The notes beneath the pieces were generated by a model. It did not search any database. It was not told the origin of the DNA and saw only the letters and a list, made by a program, of their open reading frames with translations. From positions 1-7,438 of the forward strand of contig CAZGSG010000294.1 in assembly GCA_964528095.1 (NCBI GenBank): a stretch of 7,438 nt of DNA, read 5' to 3'. Both the position numbers and the translations under genes were made by a program. Source of the DNA: CAZGSG01 sp964528095. Its GTDB lineage: Bacteria; Bacteroidota; Bacteroidia; Chitinophagales; Chitinophagaceae. Below are positions 1-5,318 of this stretch, piece after piece. Each line of letters starts with the position of its first letter. The first letter of the stretch is position 1.

Positions 1-157
1 CTGTACCGATATCGAGCAGGCGGTCAGATGGAAGGTCCATGCGCTGAATCCTTTCCGCAACCCAGGCGCCGAACAGTCATGCATCAGTCGTTACCTTCAT
101 AGCGCAGCGATCCTGCCTGACTATAAACTGCTTGAATTGAAAATAACTATTCGCCAT
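1..157 (-). pseudogene. trmN6: trmN6 5' portion, interrupted by in-frame TGA; continues off left edge
   Basis: Reading the minus strand from the ATG at 157–155 gives a start closely resembling tRNA1(Val) (adenine-37-N6)-methyltransferase (TrmN6/YfiC), which methylates A37 of tRNA-Val using S-adenosylmethionine. Diagnostic pieces seen are FQFKQFIVRQDRCAMKV (residues 6–22), TTDA just before the stop, LFGAW (28–32) and the SAM-binding motif I start LLDIGT (47–52), where the window ends. E. coli TrmN6 has FKQFFVAHDRCAMKVGTDG then LLGAW at the same place. Codon 27 is TGA (plus-strand tca at 77–79), and the frame resumes at once without a shift, so a single base change in a Cys or other sense codon would explain it. 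The gene is co-directional with the dehydrogenase upstream, 82 bp away. A sequencing error cannot be excluded. Family identity is well supported; loss of function is inferred from the stop lying ahead of the SAM-binding site. Confidence 0.82.
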
Positions 158-239
158 TTAAAATTTATACACGCTCAAGAATATTAATAAAGCATTGCCT
201 GGTAAAGAGTTTCACCGGATCATATAAGCTATGATTGTT

Positions 240-1451
240 CTATTTATTTTGAGCGCCCGCGGCATACTCCTTTAAATATTCGTACTCGCGGGTCAACTTA
301 CCTTCCTTTGCCATAGTAGCTCTTTCTATGATCACCGACCCTCCTTTTACCAGGTCATCCAATACGTACTTGATCAGTTGCTCTCCAAAATACCTGGACG
401 CATCCCGTGGTAGTTCATTCGGAAGGTTACCCACAGCCACTATATCGATTGCATTGTTGCTATATGCTGCTGTTTTAGTCAATGTAGTTTTATCGACACC
501 GTATACAGGGTCTTCAATAGTCTGATCACCCAGGTTGATCGGCACGGAACCATCTGCGTCATCTGTAATATCAGAGATTGTTTGAATAATGAAATTTTCT
601 GCAGGTACGTCTTCTTTTTCGAATAAACGGGGAACTGTTTTATCCCAATAGACCCCATTCATCAGGATATCCGTTTGTGCCGCATAAGGCAAAAATTTAC
701 AATTATATTCTTCCGGGTGTTCGTGAAAATCCGCGCGGCTATATTTTCCCGTTAATTTATGTACATACAGGTCAGCGCCTTTCAACTGTGTATACACCGG
801 GTAAGAAAAACGTCTTACCAGGTATTCATCCGGCTCCACTTCATGAATACCCATCAGGTTCATAATTTCCAGTATACCATGCGCTACCCTACCAGATCCC
901 GTGACCGCAATTTTTACATTGGGCAACCGAAGTCCAAAATAGGTATGGATCAGTTCTCTGAAACTTCGTTGTTTATACACTCTTTCAAGTTTATACAGTC
1001 CAGACCTGTTGCCATAAGCCATGATACCGTTGTGCGCGCCAACAATACCCGCAAAAAAACCAAACCCGATGATCCGCTGCCCATCATCATGTTCCAGGCA
1101 TTCATAATCGATCAGCCTGATTTGTTTTTCAAGGATCGTATGTAACAGTAATTGGTTATGTGGCTGCGCCTTGCGGGTATGTGAGAAAAAAAGATAGGTT
1201 TTACCTGCAATCAATTGTTCTACCGGCACTTCCTTAATCCCAAGCAAAATATCACAATCATTCATATCTTCTGATACCTCCACACCGGCTGAAAGATATT
1301 CCTTATCGGAAAAACAGCGGGTAGCGGAGCTCTGCGCTATTATGCGCACATGCGGTGCGGTCTTTTGTATCCATTTACATTGAGAAGGTGTCAGCGCTAC
1401 CCGGTTATCTGCCGGCGTCTTTCCTTCGCGAATAAGTCCTATCCTTATCAT
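240..1451 (-). CDS. Saccharopine dehydrogenase (NAD+, L-lysine-forming)/alanine dehydrogenase family oxidoreductase
   Basis: The 403-residue protein starts with REGKTPADNRVALTP (8–22), the N-terminal signature of the alanine dehydrogenase/pyridine nucleotide transhydrogenase superfamily. LLGIKEVP (69–76) and FFSHTRK (88–94) place Lys73 and His91 where the lysine-forming saccharopine dehydrogenase Lys1 of yeast has its catalytic Lys77 and His96. FGFFAGIVGAHNG (130–142) also matches that family. The NAD-binding glycine loop is VTGSGRVAHG (183–192), followed by the late-domain signature ISDITDDADGSVPINL (292–307). Length and domain order are those of a complete cytoplasmic enzyme. The substrate is uncertain: most Bacteroidota make lysine through diaminopimelate, so a role in lysine breakdown or on a related amino acid is possible. 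The ATG at 1451 is chosen because it directly precedes the conserved IRIGLIREG start. It appears to have its own promoter at 1519–1550 and lies upstream of the broken trmN6. Confidence 0.87.
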   Translation of the reverse strand: MIRIGLIREGKTPADNRVALTPSQCKWIQKTAPHVRIIAQSSATRCFSDKEYLSAGVEVSEDMNDCDILLGIKEVPVEQLIAGKTYLFFSHTRKAQPHNQLLLHTILEKQIRLIDYECLEHDDGQRIIGFGFFAGIVGAHNGIMAYGNRSGLYKLERVYKQRSFRELIHTYFGLRLPNVKIAVTGSGRVAHGILEIMNLMGIHEVEPDEYLVRRFSYPVYTQLKGADLYVHKLTGKYSRADFHEHPEEYNCKFLPYAAQTDILMNGVYWDKTVPRLFEKEDVPAENFIIQTISDITDDADGSVPINLGDQTIEDPVYGVDKTTLTKTAAYSNNAIDIVAVGNLPNELPRDASRYFGEQLIKYVLDDLVKGGSVIIERATMAKEGKLTREYEYLKEYAAGAQNK

Positions 1452-1518
1452 AGTTGTATTTTGATCTCTGCAGGCAAAGAAAACCCTTGCTCATGTGCAG
1501 ATGGCAATCGTTGGAGCG

Positions 1519-1550
1519 CAAAAGTAATTTTAAAATTCCGTAGAAAAAGG
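1519..1550 (-). promoter_or_regulatory. Bacteroidota-type promoter for the dehydrogenase gene
   Basis: On the minus strand, TACTTTTG (plus coordinates 1519–1526) matches the Bacteroidota -7 consensus TAnnTTTG exactly. About 19 bases upstream is a T-rich stretch near 1546–1550 that could stand for the -33 TTTG element, but it is imperfect. Transcription would start near 1512 and leave a leader of roughly 60 bases before the ATG at 1451. No Shine-Dalgarno sequence is seen before the ATG, as is usual in this phylum. Confidence 0.5.
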
Positions 1551-1551
1551 C

Positions 1552-1770
1552 ATGCCCTATCCCGAACTGCTTGAAATACCGGCTCAATTGCGGGTAGACA
1601 ACGTTTCGCTTTCCAAAAATCATGCGGTACTGAGCCTGGAAACAACGCTTGCGCCTACACTGGCTACGATCGCTATTCCTGGCAAAACAAGGGATAACAA
1701 ACCGTTAAAGGATGGCGACTATCTGCTGGTTTACGTAATTTGCAGTCGTAAATCGATTCACGTTAAATAG
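1552..1770 (+). pseudogene. Possible ISL3-family transposase N-terminal remnant
   Basis: This 72-codon frame starts MPYPELLEIPAQLRVDNV and goes on with SLSKNHAVLSLETTLAP. From memory this resembles the opening of ISL3-family transposases, which begin with an LL-P--L-V-----ENx-V-L-LETT-type segment just before a zinc-binding CPxC. Here the expected cysteine pair is missing and the segment reads TLATIAIPGKTRDNK. Similarity seems to return near the end, in PLKDGDYLLVYVICSRK (52–68), comparable with the RTLKDLP...V-L-VRKFFC stretch of those transposases. The frame then stops, whereas an intact transposase is several hundred residues long. This fits a decayed fragment, though a small unrelated protein or chance ORF is possible. 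No terminal inverted repeats or target duplications were recognised around it. It diverges from the dehydrogenase promoter. Confidence 0.42.
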
Positions 1771-1909
1771 TCTTACATGCCTGTGTTAAAGAAGTTGTGG
1801 AAAATTATCAGGTCAGTATTCCTGCCCAAAAGGAGTTGCTGTAAGTAAGAACCTGTCATTTCCCGAAAAATAGTTGGGTACAAGCATCAGGGAATTAGCG
1901 GGAATGCCG
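1771..1909. other. Non-coding spacer before the tRNA gene
   Basis: No gene is supported here. The plus frame from 1767 to the TAA at 1842–1844 reads VKEVVENYQVSIPAQKELL near its end, which looks protein-like. It has no start codon and is cut off upstream by a stop at 1764–1766, so at most it is the tail of another decayed gene. Together with the ISL3-like fragment it makes 1452–1933 a stretch with no intact protein gene. Confidence 0.4.
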
Positions 1910-1917
1910 TAATATTG
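1910..1917 (+). promoter_or_regulatory. Candidate -7 element of the tRNA-Leu promoter
   Basis: TAATATTG agrees with the Bacteroidota -7 consensus TAnnTTTG at all but one fixed position. It lies 17 bases before the mature tRNA 5' end, so a start near 1924 would give a short precursor leader. No convincing -33 TTTG is found at the expected spacing, which keeps this tentative. Confidence 0.3.
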
Positions 1918-1933
1918 CAGCCCCAATTGTACT

Positions 1934-2016
1934 GCCCGGGTGGCGGAATTGGTAGACGCAGCAGACTCAAAATCTGCCGCCCACAAGGTGTGCTGGTTCG
2001 ATTCCAGTCCCGGGCA
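1934..2016 (+). tRNA. tRNA-Leu (anticodon CAA)
   Basis: A full cloverleaf can be folded. The acceptor stem GCCCGGG (1934–1940) pairs with CCCGGGC (2009–2015), with discriminator A at 2016. The anticodon stem GCAGA/TCTGC (1961–1965/1973–1977) encloses the loop CTCAAAA, giving anticodon CAA at 1968–1970, which reads UUG leucine codons. The 14-base variable region (1978–1991) forms a short arm, as expected for a class II tRNA. The T arm is GCTGG-TTCGATT-CCAGT (1992–2008). The 3' CCA is not encoded. The gene is followed at once by an intrinsic terminator and then by an integrase module, so its 3' end is a plausible integration target. Confidence 0.96.
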
Positions 2017-2022
2017 CGTTAT

Positions 2023-2057
2023 AACCCTGTAAGTTTTTGACTTACAGGGTTTTTTTA
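2023..2057 (+). terminator. Intrinsic terminator of tRNA-Leu
   Basis: AACCCTGTAAG (2023–2033) and CTTACAGGGTT (2041–2051) form a perfect 11-bp stem with a 7-base loop, followed by a run of T (2050–2056). It starts seven bases after the tRNA and would end its transcript. It also insulates the tRNA from the integrase-side DNA that follows. Confidence 0.9.
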
Positions 2058-2064
2058 TTTGGCA

Positions 2065-2143
2065 TGTGTCAATTATTCACGCTTTCTCCCGCTTTCTACC
2101 ATTATTCCTGACACAAAATTGACACACAAAATGACACACGAAA
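2065..2143. repeat. Cluster of direct and inverted TGACACA repeats, candidate recombinase binding/att region
   Basis: Three direct copies lie head to tail: TGACACAAAA (2109–2118), TGACACACAAAA (2120–2131) and TGACACACGAAA (2132–2143), with starts 11 and 12 bases apart, close to one helical turn. An inverted copy, TGTGTCAATT (2065–2074), is the exact reverse complement of AATTGACACA at 2117–2126. Between the inverted arms are two ATTATTC copies (2072–2078, 2101–2107) flanking a tandem pair GCTTTCTCCC/GCTTTCTACC (2081–2100). The position between the tRNA and the integrase gene suggests arm-type sites for the integrase or its accessory factor. That role is inferred. Confidence 0.7.
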
Positions 2144-2403
2144 TTTCATTGTCTATGCCAGTTAATAGCTGGTACACAATGGCAGAAAATCTGCCTAAAC
2201 AAGTACTCCAAAAACAGGATTTTTTGGCAGTAGTCATACCTTCCAAAGAAAGAATTAGCAAAGATTCTTTTATCTGCTTTTTCCCACTTATTACCTCACT
2301 TGAAAATAACCAACAAGTGCAATCTTCTGCATTGGCATTTTCCCTCATTAGGGCATACCTGTTGCTCACCACATTACTCACACCTAAATCCTTCATCCTA
2401 TGA
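2131..2403 (+). CDS. Possible small hypothetical protein coupled to the integrase
   Basis: An open frame from ATG 2131 gives 90 residues beginning MTHEISLSMPVNSWYTM; it extends upstream to an ATG at 2059, but that would run through the repeat cluster. Its stop TGA (2401–2403) overlaps the integrase ATG (2400–2402) as ATGA, the usual arrangement for translational coupling. No family is recognised. There is no transmembrane or helix-turn-helix pattern to point to; a central stretch has charged residues (PSKERISKD) and the end is leucine-rich (SLIRAYLLLTTLLT). An antisense frame is also open here, so the frame may be chance and the region 2144–2399 simply an integrase leader. No clear promoter was found in it. 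Confidence 0.3.
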   Translation: MTHEISLSMPVNSWYTMAENLPKQVLQKQDFLAVVIPSKERISKDSFICFFPLITSLENNQQVQSSALAFSLIRAYLLLTTLLTPKSFIL

Positions 2404-3509
2404 ACATCATTAACAGACAAAACAGTAAAGGAGATAAAATAACCTTCTACTATGATTATGGGCGTAGCCCCGGTCAACGGCCTTCTACGGGTATCTTTAT
2501 CTATACTAAACCCAAAGACCTTACTCAAAAAAATCACAACAAACAGGCTCTTGCTTTATTAGAGGTAAAAAAAAGCCAGTTGACCATCGAGCAGCAAGCT
2601 ATTGGAAGTCCATTTATTCCAACCCACAAATTCAAAACGAATTTCGTGGACTACTTTGCGGAATTTGTGGAATTGAATAGCCGAAAAGGAAATAGGCATT
2701 TAACTAACAGCCTTAAACAGTTTAAGAAGTTTATCAAAGGTGATTTTATTGCGCCCATAGATATTACAGAAAATCTTTGTAAACGCTTCCGGCAATTCCT
2801 AATGGATAAATTTAATGGGGAAACGCCCTTAAACTATTATTCCCGGTTTAAGTGGGCTGTTAATGCGGCTGCAAGTGATGGGTATTTCCATAAAAGCCCT
2901 ACTGAAAAAGTATTTGCTAAATCCAATCCATCTACAAAATTGAAGGAGAATTTAGAAGTTGACGAATACCTGAAACTGCTCAAAACTCCATGTTTTAATG
3001 AAGAAGTAAGTTGCGCCTTTATTTTCTCTTGTTATACTGGATTAAGATGGGTGGATATAAAAAAAATGAAATGGACAGATCTAATAGGAACTATATTAAC
3101 TACAAGGATTATTCAAGCCAAAACAGGTCAACCTGTTACTCTAACGTTACACCCGATTGCCCTTGCTATATTTGAACGGCAACGTGTCAGAAAAGAGGTA
3201 AATCCACGAAAAGGTGAGTATGTCTTTTCTTTGCCATCCGCCAACGGAGCAAATAAAATAGTTGGCGAATGGATGAAGCGGACAGGTATAAAGAAGGATA
3301 TTACCTGGTCTTGTGCCCGTTTGAGTTTCTCAATCTTATTACAGGATGAAAATGTAGATGATGCCACTGTTGCCTATCTTCTCGGACATACGACTACAAC
3401 ACAAGTAAGAAAGGTTTACAAAAGACATAGACCGAAGAATCAAGTAGCAACAATTGGATTATTGCCTACACCCGATCATTCTTTATTTTATACTCCTTCT
3501 AGTAATTGA
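2400..3509 (+). CDS. Tyrosine recombinase/integrase of a mobile element
   Basis: This 369-residue protein has the three-part layout of Bacteroidota element integrases. The N-terminal arm-binding region (about 1–75) begins with a KGDKITFYYDYGRSPGQRPS strand-rich segment. A SAM-like core-binding domain follows (about 80–175), then the catalytic domain (about 185–345). Catalytic residues seen are Arg216 (YTGLRWVDI), a hairpin Lys241 (QAKTGQPVTLTL), Arg307 (SCARLSFS), His330 (LLGH) and the nucleophile Tyr340 (KVYKRH). The usual HxxR box is SxxR here, with Ser304 in place of histidine. It catalyses site-specific strand exchange through a 3'-phosphotyrosine intermediate and probably integrates the element at the adjacent tRNA-Leu. 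The start overlaps a possible upstream ORF by ATGA; the stop is TGA followed at once by TAA. It converges with the helix-turn-helix gene. Confidence 0.93.
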   Translation: MNIINRQNSKGDKITFYYDYGRSPGQRPSTGIFIYTKPKDLTQKNHNKQALALLEVKKSQLTIEQQAIGSPFIPTHKFKTNFVDYFAEFVELNSRKGNRHLTNSLKQFKKFIKGDFIAPIDITENLCKRFRQFLMDKFNGETPLNYYSRFKWAVNAAASDGYFHKSPTEKVFAKSNPSTKLKENLEVDEYLKLLKTPCFNEEVSCAFIFSCYTGLRWVDIKKMKWTDLIGTILTTRIIQAKTGQPVTLTLHPIALAIFERQRVRKEVNPRKGEYVFSLPSANGANKIVGEWMKRTGIKKDITWSCARLSFSILLQDENVDDATVAYLLGHTTTTQVRKVYKRHRPKNQVATIGLLPTPDHSLFYTPSSN

Positions 3510-3513
3510 TAAA

Positions 3514-3546
3514 AGAGAGGCGGCCAATCAATGGCCGCCTCTTTAA
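3514..3546. terminator. Bidirectional intrinsic terminator between convergent genes
   Basis: GAGGCGGCCA (3517–3526) and TGGCCGCCTC (3532–3541) form a perfect GC-rich 10-bp stem with a 5-base loop. Short T tracts follow on the plus strand (CTCTTTAACTTT) and on the minus strand (CTCTCTTTTATC), and the stem can be extended by A–T and G–T pairs. It starts within five bases of the integrase stop and lies seven bases beyond the helix-turn-helix gene, so it can serve both transcripts. Confidence 0.88.
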
Positions 3547-3552
3547 CTTTAA

Positions 3553-3798
3553 CTATGCCGCTTTTTTTACTGAATTATCCCTTCCTGGCAGCGGAACTAT
3601 TTTTGCCCCTAACAGTTTGTTCAATTCCTCTCTTTCAAAGTACCCCATGTTGTTCTTGTAGATACCATATTCATCACATTTTTTTGCAAACTGTGTTCGC
3701 CCCAAGTTGCAGTAGATCATTGCTTCTTCCGGCTTTAAGAATGGTTTGAAACAAAGAGCAATAGCTTTCATTGTGAGTGTTTCTTCTTGTTTGGTCAT
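3553..3798 (-). CDS. Small helix-turn-helix protein, excisionase (Xis/MerR-like) type
   Basis: The 81-residue protein contains FLKPEEAMIYCNLGRTQFAK (20–39), followed by YGIYKNNMGYFEREELNKLL (44–63). This is the winged helix-turn-helix layout of excisionase-family proteins, in which a 'YLT-EEAA-YL-VSR-T-Y' helix pair is followed by a strand turn and a 'F-REDL--WL' helix. The C-terminus is basic. It is the last gene of the minus-strand run, 21 bp after the ATPase gene, and converges on the integrase. In mobile elements such proteins bind near att sites to drive excision, or act as regulators; which applies here cannot be told from sequence. The ATG at 3798 is chosen, with Met10 a possible later start. 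The TGACACA cluster 1.4 kb away is a candidate binding site. Confidence 0.8.
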   Translation of the reverse strand: MTKQEETLTMKAIALCFKPFLKPEEAMIYCNLGRTQFAKKCDEYGIYKNNMGYFEREELNKLLGAKIVPLPGRDNSVKKAA

Positions 3799-3819
3799 AG
3801 GATGTGTTTTAGAAAGTTT

Positions 3820-5289
3820 TTATGCAGCCTCATTGAAAATGTTCATCTCTCCACCCTGGTTAAACCTTCCCATCTGCACAGCTTTGCCTTTCTCCGGCAC
3901 ATCTATTACCACATCCACATTGTGCTGAAATGAATTTGCACCCCTGAACCTTCCATCTTTGGTTGTCTGGAATACATATATAAATGCTTTGGTTGGGTAA
4001 GCCTGTTCCAATTTGGTAAGGTCTTCTGGTTTCAAGCCCATTCTGGTCACACTGTCTATGAAAATGAAATCATATTTGGTAAGGCTTTCCGGTAATATTG
4101 AAGCAACATCAAGGTTCGGATGGGCTATATCTTTGTCATTCAGTTTTTGCTGGAGAGTATAATCTAAACCTTCTTCCTTTGCCACAAACAGAACCTTACC
4201 ATGATGACGAGCCAGATACCCAGCAAATTCAATACATAGGGTTGACTTACCCAATTTTGGTTTTCCAGATACCATACCTTTGAAATTGGGAGAAGGATCA
4301 CCGATCAGGTGATACCATTTTCCCCGTAAGCCAATGGTATCAAATTCCAGGTCGGAAAAATCAACGCTGCTCATAATGGTTGGCTTTGGCTTTTGTATTT
4401 TCGGCTGACAGGCACAACCTAATATTCCTTCCAGTCCATTTAATTCACTTTTTTCAATTGATAATGATTTTTGTGAAGGACTGTCTAAAAATGCTTCCAG
4501 GTTCTTAGTAATAGTTATTAATTCATCAATGTAAGGATCGTCTGAAGGAATTAATTTCTTATCCGCCATCCGGGTAATTCTTTTCAGCAATAGATCCGCT
4601 TTTTTCCTAATACCTGTTTTGCCATTTAAACTGATATAGTTTTTTATAAAATTTATAGAATCCATTACTTTTTCCTGTCCCGTCAGTTGCTTAAGTGAAT
4701 CGAATGTTTCAGGCTTCAATTCAATCTTGATTCTTGCCTTCATTGAATTATACAAGCTGATTAATTTATCCTGTACGAACTTCACCTGTTCCGCATAAGC
4801 GGACGTTTTTCGTATTCGCTTTTCAACAATGGCCTTTTGAAGCGAATTAATAAACCGTAACAGTTCATCTTTTGTTTTGGTTTTTCCATTTAGATTAATA
4901 AATCGTTTAATAAATCTTAATTCTTCAGGTATGCGTTCAACAGGAACAGGCAAATAACTGTCATCTTTTGCCTTAGTCTTGCTCTTTAGTTTATTATTTT
5001 TATTGATGTTGGGATCAAGTATATCTATTTCTTTTAAAAAAGGTGTTTCTTTCTTTTTAGTCTGCCTCTTATTCTCTATGTTATCCTTCGGCTTTCCTAA
5101 AAACTCATTCATTTTTTGCAGATAGATGTCTATGGTTTTTTTAATGGCGTCGCTCGAATGGTAAGTATTCCAGTTTGCCCCATTGGAAGTAACTTTAAGT
5201 ATAAACTCGTGGCTTTTTCGCAAGGTTTCAGGAAGTTTTGACAAATCAACTGACTTAATTTTTTCAAAATAGTTATCAATAGTTATCAT
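3820..5289 (-). CDS. RecA/RadA-like P-loop ATPase with repeat-bearing N-terminal half
   Basis: The C-terminal part (about 320–489) is a RecA-fold ATPase. It has Walker A GKPKLGKST (342–350), Walker B YDFIFIDS (406–413, acidic Asp412), and a KDGRFRGANSFQHNVDVVID stretch (444–463) that resembles the 'KEG-IAGPKVLEHMVD' region of RadA/Sms. The N-terminal 300 residues are not a known catalytic domain. Residues 1–65 are a small domain with SKLPETLRKSHEFI. A lysine-rich linker (about 66–110) follows, then two copies of a 57-residue unit sharing FIK--I-LNGKT (125–181 and 213–269). A short segment with CAC (292–294) precedes the ATPase. No membrane segment is seen. It lies 29 bp after the helicase gene and 21 bp before the helix-turn-helix gene, so they probably form one operon. 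A RepA-like or recombination-mediator role is inferred; no partner or substrate can be read from the sequence. Confidence 0.85.
   Translation of the reverse strand: MITIDNYFEKIKSVDLSKLPETLRKSHEFILKVTSNGANWNTYHSSDAIKKTIDIYLQKMNEFLGKPKDNIENKRQTKKKETPFLKEIDILDPNINKNNKLKSKTKAKDDSYLPVPVERIPEELRFIKRFINLNGKTKTKDELLRFINSLQKAIVEKRIRKTSAYAEQVKFVQDKLISLYNSMKARIKIELKPETFDSLKQLTGQEKVMDSINFIKNYISLNGKTGIRKKADLLLKRITRMADKKLIPSDDPYIDELITITKNLEAFLDSPSQKSLSIEKSELNGLEGILGCACQPKIQKPKPTIMSSVDFSDLEFDTIGLRGKWYHLIGDPSPNFKGMVSGKPKLGKSTLCIEFAGYLARHHGKVLFVAKEEGLDYTLQQKLNDKDIAHPNLDVASILPESLTKYDFIFIDSVTRMGLKPEDLTKLEQAYPTKAFIYVFQTTKDGRFRGANSFQHNVDVVIDVPEKGKAVQMGRFNQGGEMNIFNEAA
4483..4653 (-). repeat. Second 57-residue repeat unit in the ATPase N-terminal half
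   Basis: Residues 213–269 begin NFIKNYISLNGKTGIRKK and include YIDELITITKNL. They match the first copy at FIK, LNGKT, the central Lys/Leu-rich helix and the conserved Tyr at unit position 41. Predicted character is helical and basic, which would suit DNA or protein binding; this is inferred. Confidence 0.7.
4747..4917 (-). repeat. First 57-residue repeat unit in the ATPase N-terminal half
   Basis: Residues 125–181 begin RFIKRFINLNGKTKTK and include YAEQVKFVQDKL. They align without gaps to residues 213–269 (4483–4653), sharing FIK, LNGKT at the same offset and a Tyr at position 41 of each unit. The spacing between copies is 88 residues. Similarity is at protein level only, so the duplication is old. 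Confidence 0.7.
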
Positions 5290-5318
5290 AAGAAGAATAT
5301 TAATGCAGATGTTATTGA

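Noticed and set aside
77..79. TGA as a selenocysteine or reassigned codon
   Set aside because: TrmN6 has no catalytic cysteine here, no selenocysteine hairpin was identified, and TGA is used as a stop for the integrase.
2..187. Open plus-strand frame at the left edge ending in TAA
   Set aside because: It is the antisense of trmN6, whose conserved motifs clearly read on the minus strand.
181..239. Weak hairpin between the dehydrogenase and trmN6 (GGTAAAGAGTTTCACC)
   Set aside because: The stem has a bulge and no T tract follows on the minus strand, so it is not a convincing terminator.
2073..2537. 154-residue minus-strand frame
   Set aside because: It overlaps the integrase start and the repeat cluster, has no recognisable motif, and would conflict with the well-supported integrase.
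4897..4916. Direct DNA repeat of TTAATAAATC type
   Set aside because: It is the coding of two similar peptide bits (RFIKRFIN) inside the ATPase repeat unit, not a separate element.
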